Assembly: GCA_965369445.1 (NCBI GenBank)
Contig: CBDUQU010000001.1
Span: forward strand, 4,676-68,675
Length of the DNA: 64,000 bases
Direction: 5' to 3'
From: SM23-73-3 sp965369445
GTDB taxonomy: Bacteria > Zixibacteria > MSB-5A5 > SM1-73
Within the stretch, counting starts at the first letter, position 1; each line of letters starts with the position of its first letter. Shown here piece after piece: positions 1 through 8,627 of this stretch. The notes under the pieces are model-generated. The model saw only the letters and a list, made by a program, of their open reading frames with translations. It had not been told where the DNA came from and did no database searches. Both the position numbers and the translations under genes were made by a program.

Positions 1-280
1 CGTCTTGGATACTCTCTGAACCAACCCGCTTTTCACCGGTGATAATAACCGAATCCGCCCCGGGCAGCCCGGTAATGGTCACGTTGCCGTTGATGCCCTC
101 GAGCCTCAGTTTGGTGTGACTCGCAACCTCTACTTCAAAGGAGAAAGACTCACTTGCCACGAAATCCGTATTGCTCACGTTGTCATCCGAACCGGTGGAC
201 TTGTCGCTCCCACAGCCAATCCAGCAAACACATGCAGCCAACGAGACCAATACAGCAAGCTTCAAAACGATACTCTTCAT
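1..280 (-). CDS. lipoprotein, cut by the window edge
   Basis: This gene starts at ATG 280-278 and runs off the left edge, so only the first 93 residues are visible. The N-terminus MKSIVLKLAVLVSLAAC carries a lysine-bearing, hydrophobic signal with a lipobox (LAAC; a second candidate is IGC five residues on), so an envelope lipoprotein is expected. The visible mature part has short beta-strand patterns (KLRLEGINGNVTITG) resembling the start of DUF4097-type putative adhesin repeats; that family call is an inference from a short stretch. Its ATG overlaps the stop of the upstream acetyltransferase gene (ATGA at 277-280), and a strong GGAGGG ribosome site sits at 287-293 inside that gene, so the two are probably translationally coupled. 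Confidence 0.75.
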   Translation of the reverse strand, partial: MKSIVLKLAVLVSLAACVCWIGCGSDKSTGSDDNVSNTDFVASESFSFEVEVASHTKLRLEGINGNVTITGLPGADSVIITGEKRVGSESIQD

Positions 281-804
281 TCGTGCCCTCCTTTCGAAAT
301 CGTATTTTCACGAGATTGCGAGTAAACAAAGTAATTGATATCACCACGCGTCCACTCTTTTTCTCGCACCATTCCCATCTTCTCCGCCACCCGCATGGAG
401 GCCGGATTGTCAGGCCGGATGAGACTGATGACCCGCTGCAGACGGAGCTGATGAAACGCATAATCGCGCACGGCGCTCGCCGCCTCGGTCGCAAGGCCGC
501 GGCCCCAGTATGAGCTGAGGAAATCGTATCCGATCTCGACCTCGGGCATCCCGTCAACTTCCATATGCTCCAGGCCGCAGTCACCCACCAGCTCGCCGCT
601 CTCCTTAAGGATGACGGAGAACAGACCGTACCCGTATCGATCCTGGTGGTCAAGGTTGCGCCGTATCCATTTTTCCATCTTCGTGCGATCGAACAGACCC
701 CCCCCGAACGATTCCATGACCTTAGGGTCGGAGAAGATCAGAAGCAAATCGTCCAGATCGTCGATGGTCATCTTCCGCAGAATGAGTCGCTTGGTTTCGA
801 TCAT
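277..804 (-). CDS. GNAT N-acetyltransferase, RimJ/RimL type
   Basis: A 175-residue single-domain acetyltransferase. The start METKRL-like opening (MIETKRLILRKMTIDD), the central acetyl-CoA-binding region and the C-terminal NPASMRVAEKMGM motif are typical of the RimJ/RimL branch, which acetylates N-terminal amino groups of proteins or small amines using acetyl-CoA in the cytoplasm. The true substrate cannot be read from sequence. The length is normal for the family and the gene looks intact. Its last four bases overlap the start of the lipoprotein gene, giving a two-gene unit. A structured palindromic element lies between its start and the upstream TPR gene, so it may have separate transcription. 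Confidence 0.85.
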   Translation of the reverse strand: MIETKRLILRKMTIDDLDDLLLIFSDPKVMESFGGGLFDRTKMEKWIRRNLDHQDRYGYGLFSVILKESGELVGDCGLEHMEVDGMPEVEIGYDFLSSYWGRGLATEAASAVRDYAFHQLRLQRVISLIRPDNPASMRVAEKMGMVREKEWTRGDINYFVYSQSRENTISKGGHE

Positions 805-827
805 GTTGTCCGCCTGATTGCTAGTTG

Positions 828-932
828 TGTCAGGTCTTGCTTATGGTCTGCCATAAGTGTGAACTGACACTTTTGCGGGTGTCAGTTCACACCCGCTAAC
901 GCTGCGCCCGTCTGGGCGGCCAAGACCTGACA
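828..932. repeat. cloverleaf-like nested palindromic element
   Basis: A 105-base intergenic block closed by a perfect 12-bp inverted repeat (828-839 with 921-932). Inside are three more hairpins: a 7-bp stem at 840-857, a perfect 14-bp stem at 857-870/879-892 and a 5-bp stem at 905-918. The nesting gives a three-leaf fold on either strand. It lies between the TPR gene and the acetyltransferase gene. It has no T-tract, so it is not a simple terminator; a non-autonomous palindromic repeat or an mRNA processing/stability element is possible. Confidence 0.7.
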
Positions 933-943
933 GAACGGAACAC

Positions 944-2416
944 CTACATCGATTCCAGCATCTGCGCAGCCTTATGCCTCATGAAGGCATAGTTGAGGCT
1001 GTTAAGAGCATTCCACCCCGCAGCCTTCTCACAAAGCTCCTTTGCTTTTTCCATGTCTTCCTTGCCCTGGAAGGCCAGCGCCATTCTATACCAGTTGTAA
1101 GGATTCTGCAGGCTGGCTTTTTGGAGTTCTTCAAGTGCCCGGCCGTACTCTTTTTCCTCCAGGGCAATCATGCCGGCCAGTTGGTGGGCCAGCTTAACCT
1201 GAAACGGGTTTCTCACCGCCTCGACCCGCTCACGATATTCGTCGGCTTGGGCCTTGGCCGTCTCGAGATCTCCCTTCTTTAAAGCGGCGCGTGCAGCGTT
1301 GAAGAAATAGCCCCGTCTGAAATTGTCTTTCACCTCCTCAGAAAGATCAGATGCTTCGGCAACCTCCACTGCCTTCTCGTACTTAGCCTGAGCTTCATCA
1401 ATCCTTTCAGCCTCAAGAAGAATGTTGCCCATCACGATCAGATCTCCGGCCATTGCGGCAGCATCGTTGATCTTCTCTGCCAGGGCGTATGCCTTATCCT
1501 GTTCCTCTAACGCGGCATCACAATTCCCCTCGTCAACGTAAGAAACCGAGATGGCAAAGTGAGCCGCCCGGCGTTCGCCATCGTTGCGAGCCATGTCATA
1601 CAACACCTGAAGCTGCTCCCTTGCCTCCTGGTGATTGTCCTTGAAGTTTGAGTTCGTGGCTATACCGATATGCGACGGAACGAAATTGGGGTCGGACGTC
1701 AGAGCTTTCTTGTACTGTTCTATGGACTCATCGTACCTACCCATCTTCATGAGTAATTCGGCGTAGGAATCATAGGGATTGGGATCGTCCGGTATCAGTT
1801 CGATGTAGGTCCTAAAGGCTTTCTCCGCCTCGTCGAAGTTCTCCATGAATCTGTGGGCATAGCCAAGTTGATTATAGGGCTGCGAGAAGTCCGGATTGAT
1901 ACCGGTTGCCTTGTGGTATTCTCTTATGGCCAGTTCATACTCCTCCTGACCGAAGTAGTGGTTGCCCAGCAGATTGTGAGCCCGTTCGTCCTCTGGAAAA
2001 GTCTCCACCAGTTCCCTGTACAACTCTCTCTGCTTCATCGCATAAGCATGAGCTCCCGCCTCTACCCCCAGAATCCACAATCGCTCTCCCTGGGAGACCT
2101 TGTCCGCTAATGCTCTTGCCTTATCCAGATTCGCCCAGAATCCTTTGGCGCTGGGGGTAACAAAGGACAGATTCAAATAGGCCATGGCGAAATCCGGATC
2201 TTCTGCGATGGCGTTCTCGAAGAACCGAATGGATTCCTGAAAGCGGAGCTTTTCCCAAAGATCACGCCCCTGCAAGTAGTGTTCACGCGCCTTTTCAGAT
2301 TTGGTTGTGATGGGGATCTTGCCATCTTCTTTGGGTGCGGCGCAGCCGATCATCATGAGCAGAAGAGCACTCACAGCAAGCATCAAGATCCAACTCATCG
2401 CGCTATGCTTTTTCAT
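944..2416 (-). CDS. TPR-repeat lipoprotein
   Basis: A 490-residue protein with a lipoprotein signal: MKKHSAM, a hydrophobic core and a lipobox ending in IGC near residue 25. The rest is a run of tetratricopeptide helices, with clear units near residues 45-80 (AREHYLQGRDLWEK, FENAIAEDPDFAMAYLNL), 140-250 and 340-480. TPR solenoids bind partner proteins, so a scaffold role at the inner face of the envelope is likely, but no partner is evident. A ribosome site (AAAGGAG) precedes the ATG. The TIGR04076 gene ends 35 bases upstream on the same strand, so they may be cotranscribed. Confidence 0.85.
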   Translation of the reverse strand: MKKHSAMSWILMLAVSALLLMMIGCAAPKEDGKIPITTKSEKAREHYLQGRDLWEKLRFQESIRFFENAIAEDPDFAMAYLNLSFVTPSAKGFWANLDKARALADKVSQGERLWILGVEAGAHAYAMKQRELYRELVETFPEDERAHNLLGNHYFGQEEYELAIREYHKATGINPDFSQPYNQLGYAHRFMENFDEAEKAFRTYIELIPDDPNPYDSYAELLMKMGRYDESIEQYKKALTSDPNFVPSHIGIATNSNFKDNHQEAREQLQVLYDMARNDGERRAAHFAISVSYVDEGNCDAALEEQDKAYALAEKINDAAAMAGDLIVMGNILLEAERIDEAQAKYEKAVEVAEASDLSEEVKDNFRRGYFFNAARAALKKGDLETAKAQADEYRERVEAVRNPFQVKLAHQLAGMIALEEKEYGRALEELQKASLQNPYNWYRMALAFQGKEDMEKAKELCEKAAGWNALNSLNYAFMRHKAAQMLESM

Positions 2417-2451
2417 CGCCTACTCCTTTCTTGATTAAAGGGTTAAACGAA

Positions 2452-2772
2452 TCAGTCTATTCTCTCCACTTTGAAGATCACCGGCCTGAACCAGTCCGTA
2501 CAACCGACGATCAGAGTGCCGCGCTGTTTCATCCCGGGCATGTTGCCACCGTATGCAAGAATCAGCAGGTCATAGCGGATATCTGCCCAGGCCCAGTTAC
2601 AGAAACCCTCTGGTGCTTGGTAGTAACGATCCAGTATGAACTCCTGGCCGTCCTTGAAAAGCTCACAGGGTTTCATAGCCTTATTTTCATCGTCTAAGTA
2701 CTCATCGATCAGATCCTGGTTGATGGTCCTCTTAAGTACTGTGATCTTGCACTCAGGCATCTTGCTGGGCAT
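2452..2772 (-). CDS. TIGR04076 family protein
   Basis: A small cytoplasmic-looking protein of 106 residues. I chose ATG 2772-2770 because AGGAGG at 2780-2785 is ideally placed; a longer reading frame upstream has no such site. The sequence KITVLKRTINQDLIDEY, the phrase CELFKDGQEFI, the PEGFCNWAWADI segment and the ending RPVIFKVERID are the hallmarks of the TIGR04076 family, which is common in anaerobes and has no established function. Two conserved cysteines (in PC and GFC) and one in GCTDW could bind metal, but that is inference. The TPR lipoprotein gene follows 35 bases downstream. Confidence 0.85.
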   Translation of the reverse strand: MPSKMPECKITVLKRTINQDLIDEYLDDENKAMKPCELFKDGQEFILDRYYQAPEGFCNWAWADIRYDLLILAYGGNMPGMKQRGTLIVGCTDWFRPVIFKVERID

Positions 2773-2958
2773 CTCACCACCTCCTTTTTCCGGATTCTTG
2801 GAACCTACAGAGAACCTTCCTGCTGGAGGTTTATCCGGTTGATCATATATGTCCCACGGCCCAAGAGAAACTACTAACCTAAGTAACCAGCGCATAGAAG
2901 TTCGTGAGAATTATAACTCAAGAATGGAAGAAATCAAGAAAAAACGACGCGGATCAAA

Positions 2959-3043
2959 TCACTTTTGCAGGTTAACCATCTTCCTCAAGGCCCGAGTATG
3001 CTCCGGCGTTGTCCCACAGCACCCCCCGATACCTCTGCTGCCG
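2959..3043 (-). pseudogene. 3' remnant of a homocysteine S-methyltransferase gene
   Basis: Immediately downstream of the GT87 gene, one minus-strand frame reads GIGGCCGTTPEHTRALRKMV before a TGA at 2961-2959. This is the zinc-binding C-terminus of a homocysteine methyltransferase. The intact gene at 4440-5354 ends with nearly the same block, and the DNA of the two is recognisably related. No upstream part of the gene remains; the frame runs straight into the end of the GT87 gene. It is therefore a diverged 3' fragment left after duplication, deletion or replacement. Confidence 0.8.
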
Positions 3044-4327
3044 TTACTTTGCGGCTGGGGTTTCGGCAATTTGGCGTTTGCTTTGCAGTATGACATACCA
3101 ATATAGACCGGCCAAGAGCAGAGAATTAGAGAATAACAGGCAGCCGTGTCGACTATAAGTTGACCAATGAGGCAACAGGTTGAAGAATACGACGCTAGAT
3201 AGCACTACTGACGGCAAAAGCAGGGCAAGAAACGGCACCCGCTTGAATGATTTGTTTCCGCCACGAAGAATAGTCCAAACTAAGACCACCTGGCAGAACG
3301 GTAAATAGACAAAATAGTGAGGCCATGCGGTGGTAACAACAAAGGGAATTGAGAGAAAGAGAAAAGAAAAGGCGAGGTACGTCTCATTACTTATTTTCCT
3401 CTTTCTCAGCACCCACACACAAAAAAGGTTCAATAGGAATACAACGAATCCAATTGAGCGCAACGCTTGATACCAGATCTCATGCGAGTCGAGGTTGAAT
3501 AATCGAACGATGACATGGGGGAAGAATTGTGAGTTGATAATGTGTCTGATAGAGAAGCTCACGCTGGTAATATCCTCATATACAAGTCGATGAAAGCGTA
3601 TGCTTTCACCGGGGCCGATTAACACGGACGGTATCAGTACCAGCAAGATAATCGTTGAAACGAGAAATGATGCGATTACAGGCTTGTCTTTCCTGATCAC
3701 GAAGTAAAGGATGAAGATCGCCGGATAGAGTTTTATGGATGTAGCAAGGCCCAGAAGAAAACCTGCAATTAGCTGATGATTCCTGCGGTATGAGAAGAGT
3801 GCGCACAGAATGCAGAGGGTTATAAGACTGCTCACCTGCCCCCAATTCAGATTGTGCAAGACAGGCAAAGAAGTGACGAACAGCACGATATAACTGAAAT
3901 AAGACAGCTTCAGCCCAGATTCACGCCAAAGGAAATAGGCCGGGATGAAGCAGAGAAGAAGCACTGCTATCCCTTGTAGCAAACCCCAAAGCCAGACAGC
4001 AGTTTGGAACGAGAATGCTCCAAAAACAGTCATTACCACGGCGAAGAAAGCAGAGTAGAAAAACCCGCTGACAGGAACCTTGGTTGCGAATAGAACCTCT
4101 CCCATCGGATAGTAGCGGTCTATGAAATCACCGAACAGATACTTTGAATCATCGATGGCCGAGACAAAAGCAGGAACCGTCTTCCACGTTGCATAGTAGT
4201 AGGCGAACGTGGCAGCAAACACCGCAACGGTGAACACAACCAGCGACGGATTTCTACCGATGACACGGGTGAATTGGCGAACCGGCTTACTGGTCAAAGC
4301 GGAGATTCTGTTTCGAATTGATGACAT
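3044..4327 (-). CDS. GT87 / DUF2029-type integral membrane glycosyltransferase
   Basis: A 427-residue protein with about ten hydrophobic membrane segments separated by short loops. The first periplasmic loop contains acidic residues and aromatic pairs (DDSKYLFGDFIDRYYP), as in GT-C-fold enzymes of the DUF2029/GT87 family, which use polyprenyl-phosphate-linked sugars to mannosylate or glycosylate lipids and glycans outside the cytoplasm. GFLLGLATSIKLYPAIF is a typical family signature. There is no clear ribosome site before the ATG. The 3' end abuts the methyltransferase remnant, so this gene may have been inserted beside or into an older copy of the methyl-transfer locus. Confidence 0.8.
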   Translation of the reverse strand: MSSIRNRISALTSKPVRQFTRVIGRNPSLVVFTVAVFAATFAYYYATWKTVPAFVSAIDDSKYLFGDFIDRYYPMGEVLFATKVPVSGFFYSAFFAVVMTVFGAFSFQTAVWLWGLLQGIAVLLLCFIPAYFLWRESGLKLSYFSYIVLFVTSLPVLHNLNWGQVSSLITLCILCALFSYRRNHQLIAGFLLGLATSIKLYPAIFILYFVIRKDKPVIASFLVSTIILLVLIPSVLIGPGESIRFHRLVYEDITSVSFSIRHIINSQFFPHVIVRLFNLDSHEIWYQALRSIGFVVFLLNLFCVWVLRKRKISNETYLAFSFLFLSIPFVVTTAWPHYFVYLPFCQVVLVWTILRGGNKSFKRVPFLALLLPSVVLSSVVFFNLLPHWSTYSRHGCLLFSNSLLLAGLYWYVILQSKRQIAETPAAK

Positions 4328-4439
4328 GACGATTGACCCACACCCCAGAGTGTCTCTCGGTCCTTTGCACAGCCTAGCTGCGCATTACGCGGCCCCGGCG
4401 CATGATCTCACGCGAATGATAGCCAAAGGATGGGGGAAA

Positions 4440-5354
4440 TCAAGATAATTCCCTGTCTTGAGGGGATCGCCTCTGCCGGTCAACAGTCCTCCTCAAAGCT
4501 CTAATATGCTCCGGAGTCGTCCCGCAGCAGCCCCCAATGATTGACACGCCCAATGAGACAAGCTCTTTGGCTTTCTCCGCCATAAACTCAGGCGTCTCAG
4601 GCCAGGCAGGTCTATCGCCCCGCATTTCCGGAATACCTGCGTTGGATTGGATGATGATTGGGAGCTTGCTGTACTTCTTAAACTCTTTGGCAATCTCTAT
4701 CATATTCTCAATGCCGTTGCCGCAATTCGAACCTATGATATCGGCTCCTGCCTCTTCCAGCCCTCGCGCGGCCTCTTGGATGCTTGTGCCCATCACTGTG
4801 AAGAAACCTTTCGGCGTCAGGTCAAAGGTCATTGCCGCCATAACAGGAGTCGACGGTGAAACCGTCTTTGCCGCTCTGGTGGCGAGTGTTGCCTCCGTTA
4901 AATCGGTCATGGTCTCTATGGAGATAGCATCAACTCCGGCGCTGATGAGAGCCTTCATCTGCCTTTCAAAACTACTGTATATCTCCTCAGGCTCAGTGTC
5001 CCCATAGGGTTTTAAGAGCTTTCCACTCGGCCCGCAGGAAGCGGAGATGTAAGCACGATCCCCCACGACCTTTCTCACCGCCAGGACGGCATTTCTGTTT
5101 ATCTTTTCTGTTTTGCCGTCCAACGAATGGAGCGCAAGCCGCAAAGGCGAAGCGCCGAAGGTATTGGTCTGGATTATGTCCGCTCCTGCTTCCAGATAGA
5201 GACGGGCGATTTCCTCGAGCACCTCGGGACGGGTGAGATTAAAAGACTCCGGCGGCTCACCTGGCTTGAGACCGTGATCCATCAGCATAGTCCCCATGGC
5301 GCCGTCGGCGACCAGTATCTCGCCGTCTTTTAACCGCTCAAGCAGATTTTTCAT
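4440..5354 (-). CDS. homocysteine S-methyltransferase domain protein
   Basis: A 304-residue protein equal to the first module of methionine synthase. It has the barrel start LVADGAMGTMLMDHGL, the NTFGAS motif and zinc-ligand cysteines in IIGSNCGNG and GGCCGTTPEH near the C-terminus. Such modules accept a methyl group from methylcobalamin and place it on homocysteine. No folate domain, cobalamin domain or activation domain is fused; those jobs fall to the separate genes upstream (5667-8514). I start at ATG 5354-5352; the longer frame upstream is repeat-derived sequence. A repeat block (5401-5657) separates it from the corrinoid gene but the strand and order indicate one operon. Confidence 0.88.
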   Translation of the reverse strand: MKNLLERLKDGEILVADGAMGTMLMDHGLKPGEPPESFNLTRPEVLEEIARLYLEAGADIIQTNTFGASPLRLALHSLDGKTEKINRNAVLAVRKVVGDRAYISASCGPSGKLLKPYGDTEPEEIYSSFERQMKALISAGVDAISIETMTDLTEATLATRAAKTVSPSTPVMAAMTFDLTPKGFFTVMGTSIQEAARGLEEAGADIIGSNCGNGIENMIEIAKEFKKYSKLPIIIQSNAGIPEMRGDRPAWPETPEFMAEKAKELVSLGVSIIGGCCGTTPEHIRALRRTVDRQRRSPQDRELS

Positions 5355-5400
5355 TTCATGTCTTCTTTGAAGGGATCTTTGAGAAACTGCGCAGGGCTGG

Positions 5401-5657
5401 AAACCCCGCCTACGGCGACTTCTCACCCCTCACCCCCGCCTCTGGTGGTTCGACTTCGTTTATCCTGAACGAAGTTGAAGGGCTCACCACCCTGTCTTCG
5501 ACCCCGCACTTCGTCCTGAGACTCAGTGTCGAAGGAAGGTCGCTCAGACTCGAGGAGAGCTCGTCGAAGGGCGGGATTTTCAACCTGACCCTCTCCCCCA
5601 GAGGAGAGAAAACTTGGTCTTCCCTCCCTTGACGGGAGGGAATAAAAGGGAGGGTGA
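5401..5657. repeat. composite interspersed repeat block
   Basis: This spacer inside the methyl-transfer operon is built from pieces found elsewhere in the window. A 33-bp segment at 5506-5538 is identical to 52914-52946. The segment 5619-5657 (a short palindrome of the CTTCCCTCCC/GGGAGGG type plus an AGGGAGGGTGA tail) recurs at 19195-19256. A further inverted repeat built around TTCGACTTCGTT/AACGAAGTTGAA lies at 5450-5480. No gene is visible here. Confidence 0.75.
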
Positions 5658-5666
5658 TTATGTCAA

Positions 5667-6314
5667 TTAATCTGACTCGTTTGCCTTTGTCAGTTTCTTG
5701 ACACACTCCACTGCGTTAGTGCTGTCGTAACCGTACCCGTCGGCTCCTATCTGTCGCGCGAATTCCTCCGATACGGGCGCTCCACCGATTATTGTTCTAA
5801 TCTTGCCTGTCAGACCTTTTTCCTTTAATAGCTCTAAGGTTCGCTTCATAACCGGCATAGTCGTCGTGAGAAGAGCAGACATCCCGATAATGGAAGCGCC
5901 CTCTGTCCTGGCAGCCTCCACAAATTTCTCAGGCGAAACGTCGTTGCCCAGGTCGATGACTTCAAAGCCTGCGCCTTTCAGCATGATTCCCACCAGATTC
6001 TTACCTATGTCGTGCAGATCACCCTGAACCGAGCCAATTACCACCTTCCCTACAGTGGGTATCCCCTCCTTGAGGAACAGCGGCCTGAGCACGTCCATCC
6101 CTGCATACATCGCCTTTGCAGCAAGCAGTACCTGCGGAAGGAAGATCTCGTGAGCCTTGTACCTCTCCCCTATTATGTTCATGCCTCCAATCAGGCCCTC
6201 ATCCAGTATTTCCTTCGGCGGTACTTTTTGTTCTACTGCCTGTCTGGTCAGCTCAGATACTTTTTCGCCATCGCCTTGCTGTAACCGTTCGGAAATCTCG
6301 TTTAGTATCTCCAT
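5667..6314 (-). CDS. corrinoid (B12-binding) methyltransferase carrier protein
   Basis: A 215-residue corrinoid protein of the MtbC/MttC/MtmC type. An N-terminal helical cap (about 1-85) precedes a Rossmann B12-binding domain carrying GDLHDIGKNLVGIML (the D-x-H-x-x-G motif whose histidine is the lower cobalt ligand), VIDLGNDVSPEKFVEAA, and the GGAPVSEEFARQIGADGYGYD C-terminus. It shuttles the methyl group between the MttB-like protein and the homocysteine methyltransferase. Start and length match the family. The ATG overlaps or abuts the stop of the reactivation-domain gene (6314), supporting tight co-expression. Confidence 0.92.
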   Translation of the reverse strand: MEILNEISERLQQGDGEKVSELTRQAVEQKVPPKEILDEGLIGGMNIIGERYKAHEIFLPQVLLAAKAMYAGMDVLRPLFLKEGIPTVGKVVIGSVQGDLHDIGKNLVGIMLKGAGFEVIDLGNDVSPEKFVEAARTEGASIIGMSALLTTTMPVMKRTLELLKEKGLTGKIRTIIGGAPVSEEFARQIGADGYGYDSTNAVECVKKLTKANESD

Positions 6315-7057
6315 TAGACTACACCTTTCTTCCTATTGGATCTCGATTCCCCAAACAGCGCCTTTATCCTTTCCTGGCAGGAGCGTGACTTGCAGACGCT
6401 GCAGAAGGGATAGGAATCGTCGAAGAGAAAAATCTCCTTGTCTCCGGCTACCAATACACCCGATATCGATTTCAAAGGTTTCATCAGAAAACTCTCAAGC
6501 AGTGCGATTCCAATATCTTCAGGACGAAGAAACTCGAAGAGTCTCTTTTGCCCGCTCATGTGCCAGCCGCAGTAACCGGGGCTGAATCTCAATACGCCTT
6601 TTGACGGGGTGATTTCTCCTTTTTCTGAGAGCAGATCGAAATACCTGCTCTCTACCCTGCCGGCTGCCTTATCAGTCCCGGCCGAGGCAACGGAGTCCAG
6701 CATACTCCCCAGCGCAAAATCATTTGCTTTGAACAGCCGGTCTATCTTTTCCGTGACCGTCTCCCCTACTGTAACGGCGAAGAGGGCGAGGTTGTCGGCT
6801 TTCGTGATGATCTCATCCAGCGGTGTGTCCTGTTCATTTAATCCTTCGCCTTTGTAGCGAGCTTTGAATTCAGGAATGGCTATGTCCGAGATGACAGCTC
6901 TGGGTTTAGAGAATTCGAGAAAAAGGTCCATTGCCTTCCCGAGAAGCGTCTTCACGTCCCCAGTTAGCTCTTGGCCGGAAGGGATGCCCTGAGTTTCCAG
7001 GACGCTATCCTGGTCTGGCTTTGCTTCGTCGAGAGGAATTTCGAGTATCCTTCTCAT
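6314..7057 (-). CDS. stand-alone methionine synthase activation-domain protein
   Basis: A 247-residue protein related to the C-terminal reactivation domain of MetH. The signature is RFSPGYCGWHMSGQKRLF followed by LMKPLKSISGVLVAG and a cysteine cluster FCSVCKSRSC. In MetH this domain binds AdoMet and the cobalamin domain so that oxidised cob(II)alamin can be reductively remethylated. Here the domain is a separate gene between the MttB homologue and the corrinoid protein. The added C-terminal cysteine cluster (CxxCxxxxC) is common in such free-standing forms and might hold an iron-sulfur cluster for electron delivery; that is inference. It overlaps the MttB-like gene by four bases. Confidence 0.87.
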   Translation of the reverse strand: MRRILEIPLDEAKPDQDSVLETQGIPSGQELTGDVKTLLGKAMDLFLEFSKPRAVISDIAIPEFKARYKGEGLNEQDTPLDEIITKADNLALFAVTVGETVTEKIDRLFKANDFALGSMLDSVASAGTDKAAGRVESRYFDLLSEKGEITPSKGVLRFSPGYCGWHMSGQKRLFEFLRPEDIGIALLESFLMKPLKSISGVLVAGDKEIFLFDDSYPFCSVCKSRSCQERIKALFGESRSNRKKGVV

Positions 7058-8514
7058 AAATCTTTATGAGGCAAGCTCTCCATACCGCAGCGACGAGCCT
7101 CTCCCTCCATTAGTTTCGTCAACTCCTTCTTTGTATCGTCGGGCAGCCTGGAAGGCTCATATTTCCTGATCAGTTTTTCCACCTCGCTGTGTGCTCTCTC
7201 TAAGAGCGTCTTGCCGCCCTCCTCCAGCCATCTGGCTCTGCTCGCCCGATCAATAACCGATCCCGGCAGATGGAACTCTTGCTTGAGATATCGAAGCGTA
7301 TGTTTCGATATGAGCAGGTGTTTTTCCTTGAGCAGTTCCTCGAATCTGGGGAGTGACGGAAAATCCTCTTTAGGCTCGATGCCTTTTATCATGCGAAGGG
7401 TCATCCCGCAAATTTCGTTGTCCAAGACGAGCTTCTCCAAGCTCTGGCAGCTTTCGAAATCAAGCATTCCGGGGCCGGATATGTTATTGATACCGGAGAG
7501 GGCCGCCAGCGTTGCTCCCATCGAGGATTCCAGACCGGCCTGGGCGTCAAGCTGTTTGGCATCACTGAGTGATATGTAGGCCTGCGTGGGCATACCCAGG
7601 TGTTTTCCGATCTCGTTGTACGCGCAGTCTATCATCTGCGTCTCCACCGCGCCCATGGGCGTGGTCTCGTATCGAACGTCGAATATGGCCGGCGAGCCGC
7701 CGTAAAGAACGGGCGCGCCCGGATTGGCGAGCTGGCTTATCACCACGCCGCTTAAGGTCTCGGCGGTATGCTGTACCAAAGTTCCCACCAGGGTGACCGG
7801 CGCCATGAATCCCGATAAGGGCATGGAGACGAACTCCACGGGGATTGAATACTGCGCGCAGTCGACAAGATTTTGAGAGGTTACATCGCTCCATTTCAAA
7901 GGGGAAGTCGGGCAGCAGGAAAATATGGTCAGCGGTTTGGCGGCAAGCTCCTCTTTGGATCCGCGGACGGCAAGCTGCAAGTCCCTCATTATGTTGAATG
8001 CCTCGATGGTAAATGCCCCGGTGACCACCGGCTTTTCACAGAAAAGAAGCGAAAGGTAAAGCCGGTAGCTGTCTGATATCTTCTCGTGCACGTCGGCGGG
8101 TATGAAGGCCGTGCTCTGGGAGGCGATGTGATCGAGCCGGCTAACGAGCCTGGCATATCTGACATAATCAGCCGTTGTGGGTCTGCGAATCTTCCCTGTG
8201 CCAGAGTCTAAGATATTCAACGCCGCAGAACCGGGTGTGAAATAGACGTTGTACTCCGAGAAATCGTGCGTTTCCTTGCCCAGGACGTCGAAGAGTTTGA
8301 AGGACTCAGGAACCGTCTGCAAGGCTCGATCGATGATCTCATCCGTGAAAAGGACGTGGTATCCGTCCATCTCTACCTTTGCCCCATGCTCCTGCAGCAT
8401 TGAGAGAATATTCTTGTTGTGAATCTCCACGCCGAGCTTGCACAGGACCTCCCTCGCTTCCGAGATTATCCTATCCCTTAGCTCATCATTTAAGAATCTC
8501 ACCACCGGCCTCAT
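7054..8514 (-). CDS. MttB-family (trimethylamine methyltransferase-like) protein, non-pyrrolysine type
   Basis: A 486-residue TIM-barrel methyltransferase of the MttB superfamily. I start at ATG 8514-8512, six to nine bases after AAAGGAG; GTG 8517 is an alternative. Visible family features are the N-terminal helical region, SSMGATLAALSGINNISGPGMLDF and the MTLRMIKGIEP region. No in-frame amber codon is present, so this is a non-Pyl homologue like MtgB, which demethylates quaternary amines such as glycine betaine. The methyl group would pass to the adjacent corrinoid protein. The actual amine substrate is unknown. It heads the four-gene operon and is transcribed divergently from the MarR-GNAT gene. 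Confidence 0.88.
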   Translation of the reverse strand: MRPVVRFLNDELRDRIISEAREVLCKLGVEIHNKNILSMLQEHGAKVEMDGYHVLFTDEIIDRALQTVPESFKLFDVLGKETHDFSEYNVYFTPGSAALNILDSGTGKIRRPTTADYVRYARLVSRLDHIASQSTAFIPADVHEKISDSYRLYLSLLFCEKPVVTGAFTIEAFNIMRDLQLAVRGSKEELAAKPLTIFSCCPTSPLKWSDVTSQNLVDCAQYSIPVEFVSMPLSGFMAPVTLVGTLVQHTAETLSGVVISQLANPGAPVLYGGSPAIFDVRYETTPMGAVETQMIDCAYNEIGKHLGMPTQAYISLSDAKQLDAQAGLESSMGATLAALSGINNISGPGMLDFESCQSLEKLVLDNEICGMTLRMIKGIEPKEDFPSLPRFEELLKEKHLLISKHTLRYLKQEFHLPGSVIDRASRARWLEEGGKTLLERAHSEVEKLIRKYEPSRLPDDTKKELTKLMEGEARRCGMESLPHKDL

Positions 8515-8627
8515 CACATGCTCCTTTCGGATTCGCAAAGGTTCGCCATATCTTACATCAAAGCTTCGAGAATTGCAAGAGAATATCATGCCCGGTTCGA
8601 AGGTTCGGGAAAAATGTAACTTTTCTG

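Noticed and set aside
7054..8514. pyrrolysine-containing MttB
   Set aside because: The reading frame has no internal amber codon and no pyl genes are near, so it is the non-Pyl branch.
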